A stretch of 64,000 nucleotides of DNA. Origin: Rhyacophila brunnea. Taxonomy: Eukaryota > Arthropoda > Insecta > Trichoptera > Rhyacophilidae. Location: the NCBI GenBank assembly GCA_022495005.1, contig JAGYXB010000437.1, positions 806,001 through 870,000 of the forward strand. Reading direction: 5' to 3'. The notes beneath the pieces are model-generated. The model was given only the letters and a program-made list of their open reading frames with translations, had not been told where the DNA came from and searched no databases. The position numbers and the translations under genes are program-made. Positions 23,761-36,780 of this stretch are shown in pieces (within the stretch, counting starts at the first letter, position 1; every line of letters begins with the position of its first letter).

Positions 23761-25723
23761 ATATTGAATACACATTATTTTGTTGATGAAGGGTGGAAAA
23801 TAAATAGGTTTTAATTTAGTTATTGTGTTTCATTTTTATAATATTATTATTTTATAGTATATATTTTTATGTTTCCCAGACACTCATCAGAAATACCTAC
23901 GAGTAAGTTTCAATCACAGTCATTTAAAGTTTTTTCAAGGATTCTTTCTATGTGAGGTTTTTCAAATAAAAAATATTACATTTTAATATAGTAAAATGTA
24001 GAGGTTTACTCAACCCTACAACTGACGCATTACTGTCTATGCTCATTTATATAGCATAGACAATAATACGAACAGGAAATGATACGCAATAAATCAGTTG
24101 CATTCCGGCCCTTCAGCGGAATAATCAAATTATGTGCGCAACTCCGCATAACGTTCAACCTTAAAATCATAATGTAAACCTTCATACTCAACGTAAAAAC
24201 TAATGTGACAGTCCTGTATATTACCGTGTGTATCCTAACTTATTATCTACAATACAAAACCAAGAAATACCAACACCCTGTATCCCGAATATACTATGTC
24301 ACACATTACACACCAATGCAACCCTCTAAATAAGATAACATTAACATAGAGGACAACATCAGCATCCAATTGATACCACCGATAAAATATTAAGTGTTGA
24401 ATATAAATAAATTAATAAATAGCTTTACTATTTTTTTGATTTTGTTTAATAAGTCAATTTAAACAACTTGTGTAGTACTTAATTTACTATATTACTTTAT
24501 TTTATTGATTTATTCGATAAACTTATTGTTATGTCTAAATTTAAATTGATCAAAGACTATAAATATAGAATTGATTTATTATTTTATGTAAAGATATTAT
24601 TTTATAATACAAAATATTCCTGTTTGAATTCGTGAGAAGAGGTTTAAATTATCATTTTATTTTAGTGCTAAGCAACCTAAGATCAATAATGTCAATTGAA
24701 AATTGAGCCTGACGTCTAATTTGCAATAATTTGTCAAACCGTTGCGTTTTCCGACACACAGGCGGCTATCGGAAAATTATGCAACATTGGTCGAAACATA
24801 ATAACGACAAAATGTCGTCACAGTTTAATAGTGTTTAAGTATTCACGGAGAATACACAAGCTAAGAATCTGTGTCAGCGGGTCGGTAGGTGCGATGCAAT
24901 CGACTCAACTCACCAAGGAAAATGCGTGAGGCTAAAGAAAGGGATTTATGGCCATCTTGTGTTGGAATTGTCAACATGGAATAAGCAATTTATTCATAAT
25001 CGATTTGCACATGACAGTTTGACATTGTTTGTAAAGGTCAGCGGTAAGACAACGCAATTAAAATATTATACTGATTTACATATTTTAATTGTCAAGATTA
25101 AATCATATAATCCAGTGGTTTACAAACTTTTCACTTTTATATCGCCTATATAAAAGTTTTCTCGACGTAAAAATATCAATAATTGGAATGACGAAATTTA
25201 TTGCCTAGATGGAGCTACCGTTGACTACTAAATACTTAAAGCATTGAACTGAGATTTTTTGAATAAAATAAGGTCGGTGGCAAGAGTTGGTGATTGTGTT
25301 GGTGTGGTGTTTATTAATAATGGGATAGGTATATCTGTTACTCACCATACAGTTTCTCAAATTACGGAATAAAATTAAACACATCTCACAGCATTCCCTG
25401 TTCTATGTTTAGTTTTTATTACAGCTGCAATCAAACACCTAGTTTAATAGAAGTAAGTAATGGTAAATGAAAACAAGATTTTAGCAAAAAATTATCCATC
25501 TTTTACTGACGAGAGACCTTCACAAAGTAATGTCATATCCAATTACGACGCCGTATGTAAATATTCAATAAAAGGAGAGCAGTATGCGACGTTAAAGTTT
25601 TGTAATCACCCGAACAAAATAACTAGCATACTAAGCATACAAATAATAATTAAAATATTATATTTAAAATACTATTATTTAAATTGTTTCAATGATAAAC
25701 CTGTTTTTATAAATAGCTGTTAT
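23761..25723. other. Intergenic DNA, nothing recognised
   Basis: No supported frame. A perfect 10-bp hairpin (TGTCTATGCT / AGCATAGACA) at about 24033-24062 is the only structure seen. Confidence 0.45.
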
Positions 25724-26570
25724 AGTGCAGGATCCCATAGACTTCTCGTATACGTAATATGCGGAACGCATTCTGACAATTGAAATAGGTTTTAGGGGTC
25801 ACCAAGATATATGATGTCGATGTTGCCAGGCGATATTAGTGGCCATTTTTTTTTATTGAGGTTTTAATTTTTTTTCTTATAACCCACCAAAAATTGTTCT
25901 GAATTATTCAATAAAACCAACACCGAATCGGGGATTGATTGAAAATTCAATAATTGTACCATGCTCGGCATGGTCGTAGAACGGTTCGTCCCATTTGAAA
26001 AAAATAAAAATAGCAAGCAGTGCAATGTGTTCAAAATTATCGATTCTTAGGATCCTCCTTGGCTTAAATTATTTTATTTAGTAGCATTTTTGTATAGAAT
26101 CACCCAGATTGGTTTTTTTACTATATCTATGCATATGACATTAGTTTTAGTATTATGGTTAATCCAGAAACAGTGTAGATTGCATATATTGGTAGGTAAA
26201 TAAATGAAATAACGATAACCACTAACCACACTAAGTACACATTTATTAAAAAAAAGAAACAACAAGTCAAGTGTTCAAACTGCTTTAAGTAAAGTATCAT
26301 GATCACAGATTTTACAAACACTACTTACACATTTGCACAATGATATACATGTCAAAGCCGATTTCTTATAACTACATAATAATGTACGGCAGTTAGAATT
26401 ACATATGCATGGTTTAACTAAATAATTTGGTAGAGGTTCATTCGTCATTTGTCTTGGATAAAAATTATTTTCTCATAACTCATAGCCAAGTTGTAGGAAA
26501 TCAATAGGCTCAATAGTGGATGAGATGAGCTTTTTCTTAAATAAACTTGTGCTAAAGCCCTTAGCGCTTG
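25724..26570. repeat. Left inverted arm of the 25.7-29.6 kb transposon
   Basis: Reverse complement of 28795-29617 with scattered differences. On the - strand it carries a mirrored copy of the protein's last codons. It explains the overlapping 62-64-codon frames at 26074-26321. Confidence 0.75.
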
Positions 26571-27735
26571 GCCGTAGTCATGGGGCGTCTTCGACGCGGA
26601 ATTGGCGCGGGGACGGGCACGGGTAGAGTGTCCGTAGTAGCCCGCGCGCGTCCAGTCGTGTTCAGCGTCAAATCAGGGATAGGAAACCATAAACACAGAA
26701 AAGTTTTTACTGGAAAACTCCTATTTGAAATGGCAAAACTTTGCACCAAAATATGGGGCCAATGAAATCAATATGGAAATCACTAATTTAGCAGAAGAAT
26801 TTTATAACTTATACAAGAAACTGCGGGAACAACCAGACAAGTTTTTCGAAAAAGAGTAACATGAGAAAATATTTGATTAGGTATATTCTAATTGATCTAA
26901 GTTTTTATCTATTCTTTTTGAGTAATTTTTTCCGATCCGACTATAGCCTTTTGGCATCTTCAAACACCACCAATGGTGAATATACACTGTCATCTGATAC
27001 AGTTAATTCCTGTTTATTTGGTAAATTTATATTTATGAATTTAAATTCAAATTCCATCAAGTACCCTTGGTCGATTTTATAATTTGATTATATATTGGAT
27101 AATATGTAAGTTAAAGTTTAAAAAGACTTTTCGGTTCATATGGTGTGAATGTAGGTGTAGAATGTACGCTTCATAACTTTGAACCCCGGCTCTAGGATGG
27201 AAATGATGTACCTACTTAATATATTTTATTTTTATTATGTTTATATTTTTTATTAAGGAAAACAAACAGTTACATAGACTACAAAAATGTATAAAATAGA
27301 CTAGAAAAAGATATTGCAACAAGCAAAGTTTCCATATAAATTATAATAATTATAGTTAATCATATTAAAATTTAAATACAGAGAAATTAGATAAAGAGAT
27401 AAATGAGAAAGAATATTGAATAATTATAGACAAAAAAAAACATTTTTTTATGTACCTACCTTTATAACTATAAGTAAAATAAGTATACAATATTATATGT
27501 GCGTTAAGAATTATTGAAATTTAAAGATATTATTTTTACATAATATTTATTTATTTAGTACTACATATTATATTAATACAAGTGAATATATATTTTTTAT
27601 ATATATTTGATATAATTTTATGCGACGTAATAAGGCAAAGAGGCGTATCAGTGTAGTGAAAAGTGCAACGTTATAAAACGTATACCTACTTTACATCACT
27701 TCGCACTATCTATGCTTTGTGAAAATAATACCATA
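26571..27735. other. Interior of the nuclease transposon, N-terminal remnants unclear
   Basis: 26571-26660 is GC-rich. Just downstream, 26775-26860 reads EEFYNLYKKLREQPDKFFEK on the + strand, which resembles the N-terminal 'L..LR..P..FF' segment of PIF/Harbinger-type transposase proteins; the match is short. About 27125-27215 (- strand) is similar to 61640-61705. Confidence 0.25.
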
Positions 27736-27739
27736 AATA

Positions 27740-28020
27740 CACCAGACGCACGCGGTAAGCTCATGATGGTTTGAGACACCCGCAACTCGCTCGTTTCCCG
27801 CGTCGGTGCCCGACCATTCAGTGCGGACACCTCTATGCGCGCAGTATGGGGAGAGCCTGCCGCATGTACGATCTTGCCTGCGTTGAGCTAGACGCGCCAA
27901 AACAACACGCGCGAACACCCGTCCTCGCGCATTGTCTACGGACACGTCGAGACGTGTTCATACGTTTGAGTTGCCCGCCCCGCCGCCGCCCCGCGCCCGC
28001 CTAACCACCACGGACGAGGC
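27740..28020. other. GC- and CpG-rich island inside the transposon
   Basis: About 280 bp far richer in G+C and CpG than anything nearby (CCCGCCCCGCCGCCGCCCCG). Both strands have frames of 77-79 codons with Arg-rich, low-information peptides, so coding is not supported. It could be captured promoter or first-exon DNA. Confidence 0.35.
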
Positions 28021-28265
28021 ATTAAACAGTGTAAATACTTATAATATGTAAGCCTTGGAGATTACCCCTTAGATGTGGTAGATTAATTGCAAAGATTTTT
28101 TTGTGAGCCCTCAAAATAAATTACAGCTTTTTAAATTAATTTCAAAAATGCCTCACATTTGCAAAAATCAACAAAGAAAATGAACTGTACATTTATGATG
28201 GATTTGACGATCACACACTATGGTTTAAATTGAAGGGATCAATTTTCACTGACGCCATTGATTAA

Positions 28266-28970
28266 AAATCAAAATCATTTAGAAGCAGACTCTAGAATGT
28301 TCTGTCATATATTTCATGCTGTAAGAATGCAAAATTTGGAGATTATTACAGTCCCGATACAGATGTTTTAATCTTAGGCATTTATTTCTGGAATAAACTT
28401 GCAACGATTGGTTGCCGTGGATTATGGTTTTAGGGATCTCAGAAGAAATCCCGTATTTTAGGATGCCATTTGGCAGCTGAATCTCTTGGCGAAAATATTT
28501 GTAATATTTTGCCAACATTACATTCTTTAACCGGCTGCGACACCACTAGTCGAATAGGTACACAAAAACAAGCTGTAACCATCTCGTTAATGCGTTTTGT
28601 TCAAGGTGCACTTTCAGTTTTATGAAATGGATTGTTGGAGACCACAGCAGTTTCAAGACCTGGAAAAAGTTTGCACTTACTTATTTATAAACAAAAAACA
28701 ACAGCAGATGAAATTCGATATAAATTTATTTCCCAAAATATTGGATTTAGTTTAAATTTGTCAAGAGTGATATGCACATATGATTCATTGTATTTACAAT
28801 GCTTAAAGGCTTTACTACAAGTTTATTTATGGAAAAGCTCACCTGATCCACTATTTGAGCCTATTGATTTTCTACAACTTGGCTATGAGTTACGAGAAAA
28901 TAATTTGTATCCAAGACAATTAATCACGAATGAACCTAACAAATTATTTAGTTTAACCATGCAAATGTAA
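28266..28970 (+). pseudogene. Transposon-borne PIN/FEN (XPG-like) nuclease-family C-terminal region, frameshifted
   Basis: Successive frames read 'NHLEADSRMFCHIFHAV', 'PDTDVLILGIYFWNKL' with 'IGCRGLWF', 'ILPTLHSLTGCDTTSRIGTQ', and then a 112-codon frame (28632-28970) ending 'LYPRQLITNEPNKLF'. EAD(S/T)R, SPDTDV and GCDTTS are the acidic signatures of a nuclease-like family found in many animal transposons. Unlike the 3.3 kb copy, the GCDTTS motif is intact here. There is a frame change near 28350 and a stop near 28622. The N-terminal half is not identifiable upstream. Confidence 0.7.
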
Positions 28971-29617
28971 TTCTAACTGCCGTACATTATCATGTAGTTA
29001 TAAAAATCGGCTTTGACATTTATATCATTGTGCAAATGTGTAAGTAGTGTTTGTAAAAACTGTGATCATGATACTTTACTTAAAGCAGTTTGAACACTTG
29101 ACTTGTTGTTTCTTTTTTTTTAATAAATGTGTACTTAGTGTGGTTAGTGGTTATCGTTATTTCATTTATTCACCTACCAATATATACAATCTACACTGTT
29201 TGTGGATTAACCATAATACTAAAACTAATGTCATATGCATAGATATAGTAAAGAAACCAATCTGGGTAATTATATACAAAAATGCTACTAAATAAAATAA
29301 TTTAAGCCAAGGAGGATCCTAAGAATCGATAATTTTGAACACATTGCACTACCCGCTATTTTTATTTTTCAAATGGGACGAACTGTTCTACGATCATGCC
29401 GATGGCATGGTACAATTATTGCATTTTCAAGAAGAATTCAGAACAATTTTTGGTGAGTTATAAGAAAAAAAATTAAAACATCAATAAAAAAAAATTTACC
29501 ACTAATATCGCCTGGCAACATCGACAATATATATCTTGGTGACCCCTAAAACCTATTCCAATTGTCAGAATGCGTTCCGCATATTATGTATACGAAAAGT
29601 CTATGGGATCCTGCACT
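28795..29617. repeat. Right inverted arm of the 25.7-29.6 kb transposon
   Basis: Mirror of 25724-26570, containing the 3' coding end and 3' untranslated part of the element. The 82-codon frame at 29047-29295 is a by-product of the arm. Confidence 0.75.
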
Positions 29618-30354
29618 ATTAGAAATTTTCTTCAATACAGATGAACCATTATTAAAATGATTTTAAGCTACTACTATAATAATATATTACTGTGTTTTAT
29701 TTTAATTAAAAAAAATGTTAAATTAAATCCTATTCCACCACCTACAACTTATATCTTTAAGTTTTAATCACGAAGTATGGATTTAAATTTATATAGTATT
29801 TAATATGGAAGAATACATACGTGATATTATAGATAACTTACGTCGAGTTATTATTAATTGCTGCGTAATTATTGTCCAATTAAAAGCGTGTAAATCGCAA
29901 TTTGCACTAAGGTTATTTTCTTATGCAGTTTTTAGTATAATACTAATAAAAAAAATAGTAATATTAAAAATTATATTTCAGTAATAGGATCACTCTGTGG
30001 AGGCCCATGTAATCTTATTAGGATCGGATATGTTCGGAAATAGAGTGTAATTAACAATGTATAATCATTCATTACCGTTTGTATTCGTCAGACTAGTTTT
30101 TGTATTAAGTATATACCTACGCATATCAATAAATGATTTAGATAATGTACGTTTTCCTTTATTAAAAAAATATCTAATTGTAAATTCATAGATTTAAAAA
30201 ATATAATGATTCAACTGGCGTTTACCAATTTGTTTTTAACCTGGAAATTCCAGCAACTACTTATTTTTCTTCCTGTTGCTAAAGTTTATCCTTATCTATT
30301 CAAAGCCACTTTTCTCCAATTTTGCACTACTTAGGAGCAAAAACCTATTCTTAA
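29618..30354. other. Intergenic AT-rich DNA, nothing recognised
   Basis: No frame or matched repeat. Confidence 0.5.
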
Positions 30355-31211
30355 GGGCCCACATGCCCAACGTAGGTCAAAATGGAGATTTTATGATATT
30401 TTCAAAGCATAACCCTGAGGACATTACTTAAACGTTGTAGATAATATATTTATATAATTTTGAAGTCTTATTATCCTTTATATTTATTTTAAACATTTAA
30501 TAGACTGCATAAAGTATTTTTATGACATAAAATAGTATTCTTTTAAACCTCGCGATCTAATGTTTTAGAATATAGTCATATTTCATTATATCCATGTGCA
30601 GTGGTGTTATTTTTTTAATTTATTAATTGTTAAACGCATTTATAAAACCATTAGTAAAATTAATGTTAACATTATATAATGAAATATTAACGGTAAAAAA
30701 ATATATTTTATAATCTCTGTGATCCCGAATTTGACAAGAATTAGGCATTTTATTCTTCAAAAAATGGGCAATATTAACACATTTAAAGATAATTCTGAAG
30801 ATACTGATTATAAATTATGTCTTTGATCATTTAAATGTGATAAACATGCTATGAATAACGATTGTTTTATAATAATTATTGACCAAAGAATAATGTAGTA
30901 TTTTTTTGAAATGCGCCATTTCTATTGGCATTTCCCAGTCGTTAAGCTACAACATACGACCGTAACTATAAATTGACAAACGATAAATGAAATAGGGAGT
31001 AAGATCATGTTAACGCGCGTGTTTGAACATGTACCTAACCGAAAAAAACGTTTTTTTAAACGGTAATAAAAATACTTTAAAATAAATATAAAGGATAGTA
31101 AGGCTTCAAAATTATATAAATACATTATCTACAACGTTTGAGAAATGTTCACGCGAATTCTTTGAAAATACCTAAAAAAATCATTTTGACCTACGTTGGC
31201 CATGTGGGCCG
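30355..31211. mobile_element. TTAA-flanked foldback element, copy 1 (long left arm, short right arm)
   Basis: It is flanked by TTAA at 30351-30354 and 31212-31215. The ends are inverted (GGGCCCACATGCCCAACG; right end CGTTGGCCATGTGGGCCG). The left arm runs to the GTTAACGCGCGTGTTTGAAC word near 31013, and the right arm is cut down to about 150 bp. It matches the elements at 51704 and 56385 along its length. The 67-codon frame within it is not considered coding. TTAA target sites fit the piggyBac and Kolobok classes; no transposase is present. Confidence 0.8.
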
Positions 31212-31215
31212 TTAA

Positions 31216-34200
31216 AACTCACTACTCTTAGTAAGTACCCACTGAAATTCTGGTAATCACCGAAAAAGTCTTGTGGAGGCTGAAACAGTAATTATTATCA
31301 TTATAAAATATTTGGTCTCTTCTAAAGAAATACGAAATTAAACATAGCTCTAAGATAAAATAAAAGTAATTAACTGTAGAACACCACTGATACTACTTAA
31401 TTATTTTAGCAAAATCACACATTACAGAAAGAAACTAGTTCACCTTAATTGTAATTCGTTTCTGTATTCGACATGCGTAAATAACTAAGAGCGATGCTCC
31501 CACCTCATCTATGTAGCTAAGGTAAGTATACAGGTACCTGTATATCGTACAAGGTGAAATAGCGTCAAAGATTGTACCTAGTGTGAAGCGTCTTTATAGC
31601 TTCATTGCTTTATATACTGAATATATTTAATTAAATTAAATTGGTGTTAAATCTTTTATAATTAACGCAATAAAAACGAAACGTAATGACGAAATTTTTA
31701 AGTGTGTAAACAGATGTTTTGTTGCTGAATACAAGACATCAGTTCTATACCTATTGACACCTCTGGCTACTTAAATACGAATAAAAGCTAAAAAGCTAAG
31801 TATTGTTATATTTACTTACAAAGGCGTAGGGCGATAAATTGTAAAAGGTAATTTATTGATATAGAGTCGTATATCATAGTTCGAATTTATATATTTTTAG
31901 ATTTCAACATTAAAATATATATTGAATTATGAGAGGTGGACTAGTACGGTGGATGTGTATCTCCGCTAGCCCACAAAACTACAAATCTTGGCAAGTTACA
32001 TTTAAAAAAATATATATTTAACTGCTATACTTACAGAAGAAAGAGAAAAAGAGCTAAGAGTATGGTAAAGTAGAGACTGTTATCAAAAGCATCCAACCAA
32101 ATAACTGAGACATAGCCAGCTTTATTAGAATGAATGGAGCATGTTGGTACTTTTTAGAACTACCACGTGACGAATCCCCGTGAACTTTGCAATTTATAGA
32201 GGTAACCGATCATGTTTCGGTCAAACTGTCATGATGGTGACACTTTCAATTAATTGTCTTAGAATGTGATATCAAGAAAATACTCAATAGAATAAAAATT
32301 ACCGGGGTTCAGAAAGTCCTTACGAGCATAAATCATGATACACCAAGATTAGGCATAGTTGATAACAGGAACCTTTAAAAAAAGCAATTTAAAATTTGTA
32401 AACTGTTAATCAGGAGGTTGTGCTAGGGTAGGTTTAAGAGTTATAGCGGAGAACGGCATTTTATTGAAGTTGAATTAAAGAATTGAAGTACAACTAATGA
32501 AGGTGCTAGTTTATTTTTGCATGCCACCTAAAATATAGGTAGGTACTACTGAGGTAACTGTTATTAGATTACGATTTAATCCAATAAAATATAGTTTGTG
32601 ATTTTGTATTCTTAATTATTACGATGATAAAAATGCTGTCTACTTTGATCAAGTTAGTTTTCTATAGATTTTAAAAATCATAAACTGAAAATTACCAGGC
32701 TATACTGCACCAGTATATTTTTTTATAATAAAATGCTAAGATTCGTACTCAAAATCCTATATAAAGGATTTTTACAGACTATTTCAAATAATTATAAAAA
32801 TTATGTATGTAGCATGATCGATATTGCTTATTTACCATAAAAAAATCGGTAGAATATTTTATCTGCAGTGTACATTTATACCGAGGCATTCCAATTTGGT
32901 TGAATGATAGTCATTGTAAGGAATAGTTACTTAAATGTTATGTTAATTTATACTTTTAAATAAATGATGAATTAATGTCAACATTATTTTTAAATACTTA
33001 CTAAATCGTACGTGTAGTTGAAATTATTTGAATTGTCGAAGGTCAATTAAGCTCTACCCTACTGAATAATAATTATTATTTTATTCTTCAAATGAGATAA
33101 TCAAATTAATTTTTATTATTCATCTCATGATTCGCTGTTTTCTTGACATAATTAATTATAATTCACAAAGGTTCATAAGAAATAATATACATGAAAAGGT
33201 ATGTATTATTTTAAAATAATAATTTGTTTTGGACTCAAGTCAGGGAAGAAAAAAATAAGAGTCGCTAATAATACATTATTACGGACTTGTTATGAGCTTA
33301 TATTATGATCGGTTAAATTTGTTGTTATGTTACAGAGATGTACGAATCATCTTGGTTACGTTTTGTTTCATAAAAAGCTTTGAAAAAAATGTGAATAAAA
33401 AAGTTAGTACGTAATATGCTGTAAGAAAAAAACTAATTTATTATATATGTTTTCAAATGTATTACCCATTGATAAAAAACATTATATATTATATTTTATG
33501 GCTAGTATAATAAAAAAGACAAATATAAATTAACATGAAATATATTCCATGATACATCATTGATGTTGATATTATCACAAAAGAGCTATTAATTGCTGTT
33601 TTGTTAACTTGTCTTGCACGTGAATTAATGACCATGTTGATGTAGACAAAATTTTAATAGGCGAATTAAAACGTTAGGAAGATAAACTTAAGAATAACCT
33701 ATGCAAGGTTAGAATTACAACCTTGCATAAAGGACATATAAAGAACATGTTCATTTTCATTTATTTTTTAGTATTACTCTAATGTGTATCTTTGCCCACG
33801 TTTTTTCTCACGAAATTATTTCTTATTACTTTGTAGATATACAATTAGGAAGGTTAAAAGATATTATATTATAATTCAATGACAATGTGATAAAATTTTG
33901 AAAATATATTCAATACATGAGAATATTTATTCTATAGCTTAGGTTAATCATTTAATGTTAAATTTTAAAACTAAATTATCTACAAAAGTACGAATACTTT
34001 TACACATATAATAATATTAATAATAATATCAGGAACCTTTCCTTAATGTAATTGTTCTATATATTTATTTTGTATTTCCAATGGCAAAAAAATAGTTTCG
34101 CAAAAATTTAAAAACCTACCTAAATTTAATATTTTTATTAGAAACTTTATATAGAAAAGGTAAATATTTAATTTGTATTACAGATTATCAAAGTTTTCAA

Positions 34201-34511
34201 TTTAATACGTTTATAGTACCTATGCTATATAAAAATTTGGTTGGTTAAGATGAGATTGGTTTCTTTATTTAAAAAAAATGTAAATTACCATTTTCGCTCT
34301 TAATTAAAGCATATTATTATGCGTGTCTACAGAATTGAAGTTATATTGATCACCTTTTTACAACACAAGGGTTTTTTATTTTGAATAAAACATATATCGA
34401 TTAAGTATTATGTACATAGTAAATATGTAAATATATTATATAAATACAATCAGTGACACGTAGAGACGATATTTAAACGATATCGGCACTTTTCGTGTAA
34501 ACTGATTCTAA
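31216..34511. other. Intergenic AT-rich DNA, nothing recognised
   Basis: No supported frame or matched repeat in either strand. Confidence 0.5.
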
Positions 34512-34696
34512 GAGCTTGTTTACACGGGCTTCGTACTAATTATTAGCACTCGCTACACGTACTAATACTGAAACGTGGTTAAATACTATTGCTTATTAGT
34601 CTCATTACTAAATCGGCCTGTTTACACGCGGCGGTATTAGAGGGAATAGTAATTATGATTATTAATTATTAGCAGTAAGCGCGCATAAACAAACCT
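34512..34696. repeat. MITE-like inverted repeat (GTTTACACG type)
   Basis: The left end GCTTGTTTACACGGGCTTCG and the right end (other strand) GGTTTGTTTATGCGCGCTTA are alignable for about 40 bp, each followed by ATTATTAG-type sequence. Exact boundaries and target duplication were not resolved. Confidence 0.45.
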
Positions 34697-36469
34697 TATC
34701 TCAGAATGAGTAGGTACTCTAATTTTCATTTAATACTCGAAGCATTTTTGTTGAACGTTATCTTATATTTTTCTATTATTTCTTTGGCAGTTCACACTTT
34801 CCATGAAGAAATTAAGTTTCCAATTTTTTAAAAATAGTTATCAACACATTACGCAGATCAAAATTTAACAGAATGACATCCGTCTCATTGAAACAATGAC
34901 AAGTTTAAAGAAATACGTGTTTAATAATGATATATTGTATTATTATCTGACTACAGTTTTTGTTATAATTATTTTTTTCGGCTTTGCAAGTTTATTTTTC
35001 ATTCCAGCAAATTAAACATTTAATCAAATATTTTTGGTATTACTTCAGTGTGTATTCAATACATATTTCTACGGTTCAGCATACAAAATATAAACGTCTA
35101 TTTTTTATATACACGTTAAAACTTTCTAAATATCTTTCTAATGATATTTATGATAAAATATGTCTCTTATTTCAAATAAGATTGAGTTGTCTCAAATTTC
35201 AAAGAGTCTCAACAAAAGTAACATCGTTTTGCATTAGTATCAATACAATAATTTTCAGTGATGTATATACGACTTTCTTATTTTTTATGTCTATTTTTAT
35301 TAATACGCTATACACTAAAAATCTATGAATTCAATGCCTATTCAAGCGAAAAGTCAAACTTGTCTATTCAGTTCCAAAGATGACACAAATACTTGGTTAA
35401 ACGGCCTTATATGTTTATTGCATCGCTTTTTCGACAGACCGTCCAAGAGAAAATTAATTGAAATCCTAAAAAAATGTGTGAAGTTATAAAGATGTGCGAT
35501 ACTTTCATTGTCGATTAAAATATTTGGCTTTAATTAAGTGTTTAGACACAGAGTTAAGCTTGAATGTAAAAAAATCCGTTAAGCCGTGTATACAAATAGT
35601 TAACTGATTATTTTATTTATTTTCCTTTGAGTCATAACACCAATAAATATTTGACCTTATACATCCAATTTTGCTTCTTGCCTCATAATAAAATATTTGA
35701 AAATAAGTTTCAATAACCTATAGGCATAACATACCGCTATCTTCTTTATTTATGATATTATTTTAAAGAAGAACTCATTAAAATAATTATAAGTAATGAA
35801 ATATTTTTAAATAAAATTTTATTAATTATAAAAGACATGATGTAGGTACATGCAATCATTAATAAAATAATATTGCGTTAAGACAAATAAACTATTATAA
35901 TATTATTAACTGTATTTACGGTTAATTATAGGTAGAATGGATTGTTATTAGTTTTATTTGTATTTATTGAGAAAAAAATACATGATAAACGATTGAAATT
36001 TCAGAAAATTGGAAAAAAATCCGACACATTTTATTTCTACAATTTTACAAAATTATTATTATGTCCAGGTAAAATACCCGTCCCTACTCCTTTTGAGCAA
36101 TTAGTATACTCAAGACAGTGGTTACATTACCTCTTTTAAATTGTGTACTAGTCTGCTGCTTTAGATACTCACGTGAACAATACTCACCATTATTTATAGT
36201 GCTAAAGGTCCAAACCTACAAACGTTTTAAGCCCCAACAGAAAAACATATAATACAACATACAACTAAATATTTAATAAGTATATGGAAAATTGAACAAT
36301 AGACTTATTTACATAATACCAAAACAATAAATAATACAGATTTCGTACGTTTAGAAACTATGTATTATTAACAAATATAAGTAGAAAATATAAGTTACCT
36401 ACCTCTTATAATATTATTAATGTGTCTTCTTGTAGGTATATGGGCATTAATAATTATTCATTTACTTAG
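34697..36469. other. Intergenic AT-rich DNA, nothing recognised
   Basis: The 114-codon frame at 34984-35328 is Phe/Ile/Tyr-rich, as expected from AT-rich DNA, and has no motif. Confidence 0.45.
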
Positions 36470-36780
36470 CGTCTCCGCATCTATATTATTTCTCCCAAAA
36501 ACTCTATAGTGGAGATTACCTGGTAATTTGCCTTCAGCAGATTCTTATAATAATATGTCCTAATACATGGGGTAACTTGCACGTCATAGTCGGCTTCATG
36601 CTCTTTGCCACACTCACATAAGACGTCTTTTCCGCCATATGATACCAAAATGTCTCATATACCTACAATTAATATCTTAGCACACTGCAATGTTTTCAAA
36701 AATATATTAAAAGGCAGCCCTTATTCCAGGGAGAGATTCTTTATTGTCATTCTTTATCCACGTAAGTGCGTTATTTTTAT
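36470..36780 (-). mobile_element. Degraded LINE 3' coding fragment
   Basis: On the - strand it reads 'GKDVLCECGKEHEADYDVQ' and then 'ISTIEFLGEII', resembling the zinc-binding C-terminus (C-x-C-G ... ) of insect LINE polyproteins. The stretch is short and no catalytic region is present. Confidence 0.35.

Larger units (their letters stand above)
25724..29617 (+). mobile_element. DNA transposon with ~0.8 kb inverted arms and a broken PIN/FEN-like nuclease gene
   Basis: The ends are inverted repeats (AGTGCAGGATCCCATAGACT at 25724; reverse complement ending at 29617). The inversion extends through 25724-26570 and 28795-29617, with shared words such as ATCGCCTGGCAACATCGAC, CCAAGGAGGATCCTAAGAAT and TTCAAACACTTGACTTG in either orientation. 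The right arm contains the 3' coding end of the nuclease-family protein and the left arm is an inverted duplicate of it. The centre holds two GC-rich patches and the rest of the gene. The terminal AGTGCA resembles that of the 2.2-5.4 kb element, which also encodes a nuclease of this type, so the two may belong to one superfamily. Confidence 0.7.

Noticed and set aside
27706..28004. Opposed 77-79-codon frames in the CpG-rich island
   Set aside because: Long frames on both strands are expected in GC-rich DNA; the peptides are Arg/Pro/Ala-rich without motifs.
34984..35328. 114-codon + strand frame
   Set aside because: Length is compatible with chance here; composition is AT-driven and no domain is visible.
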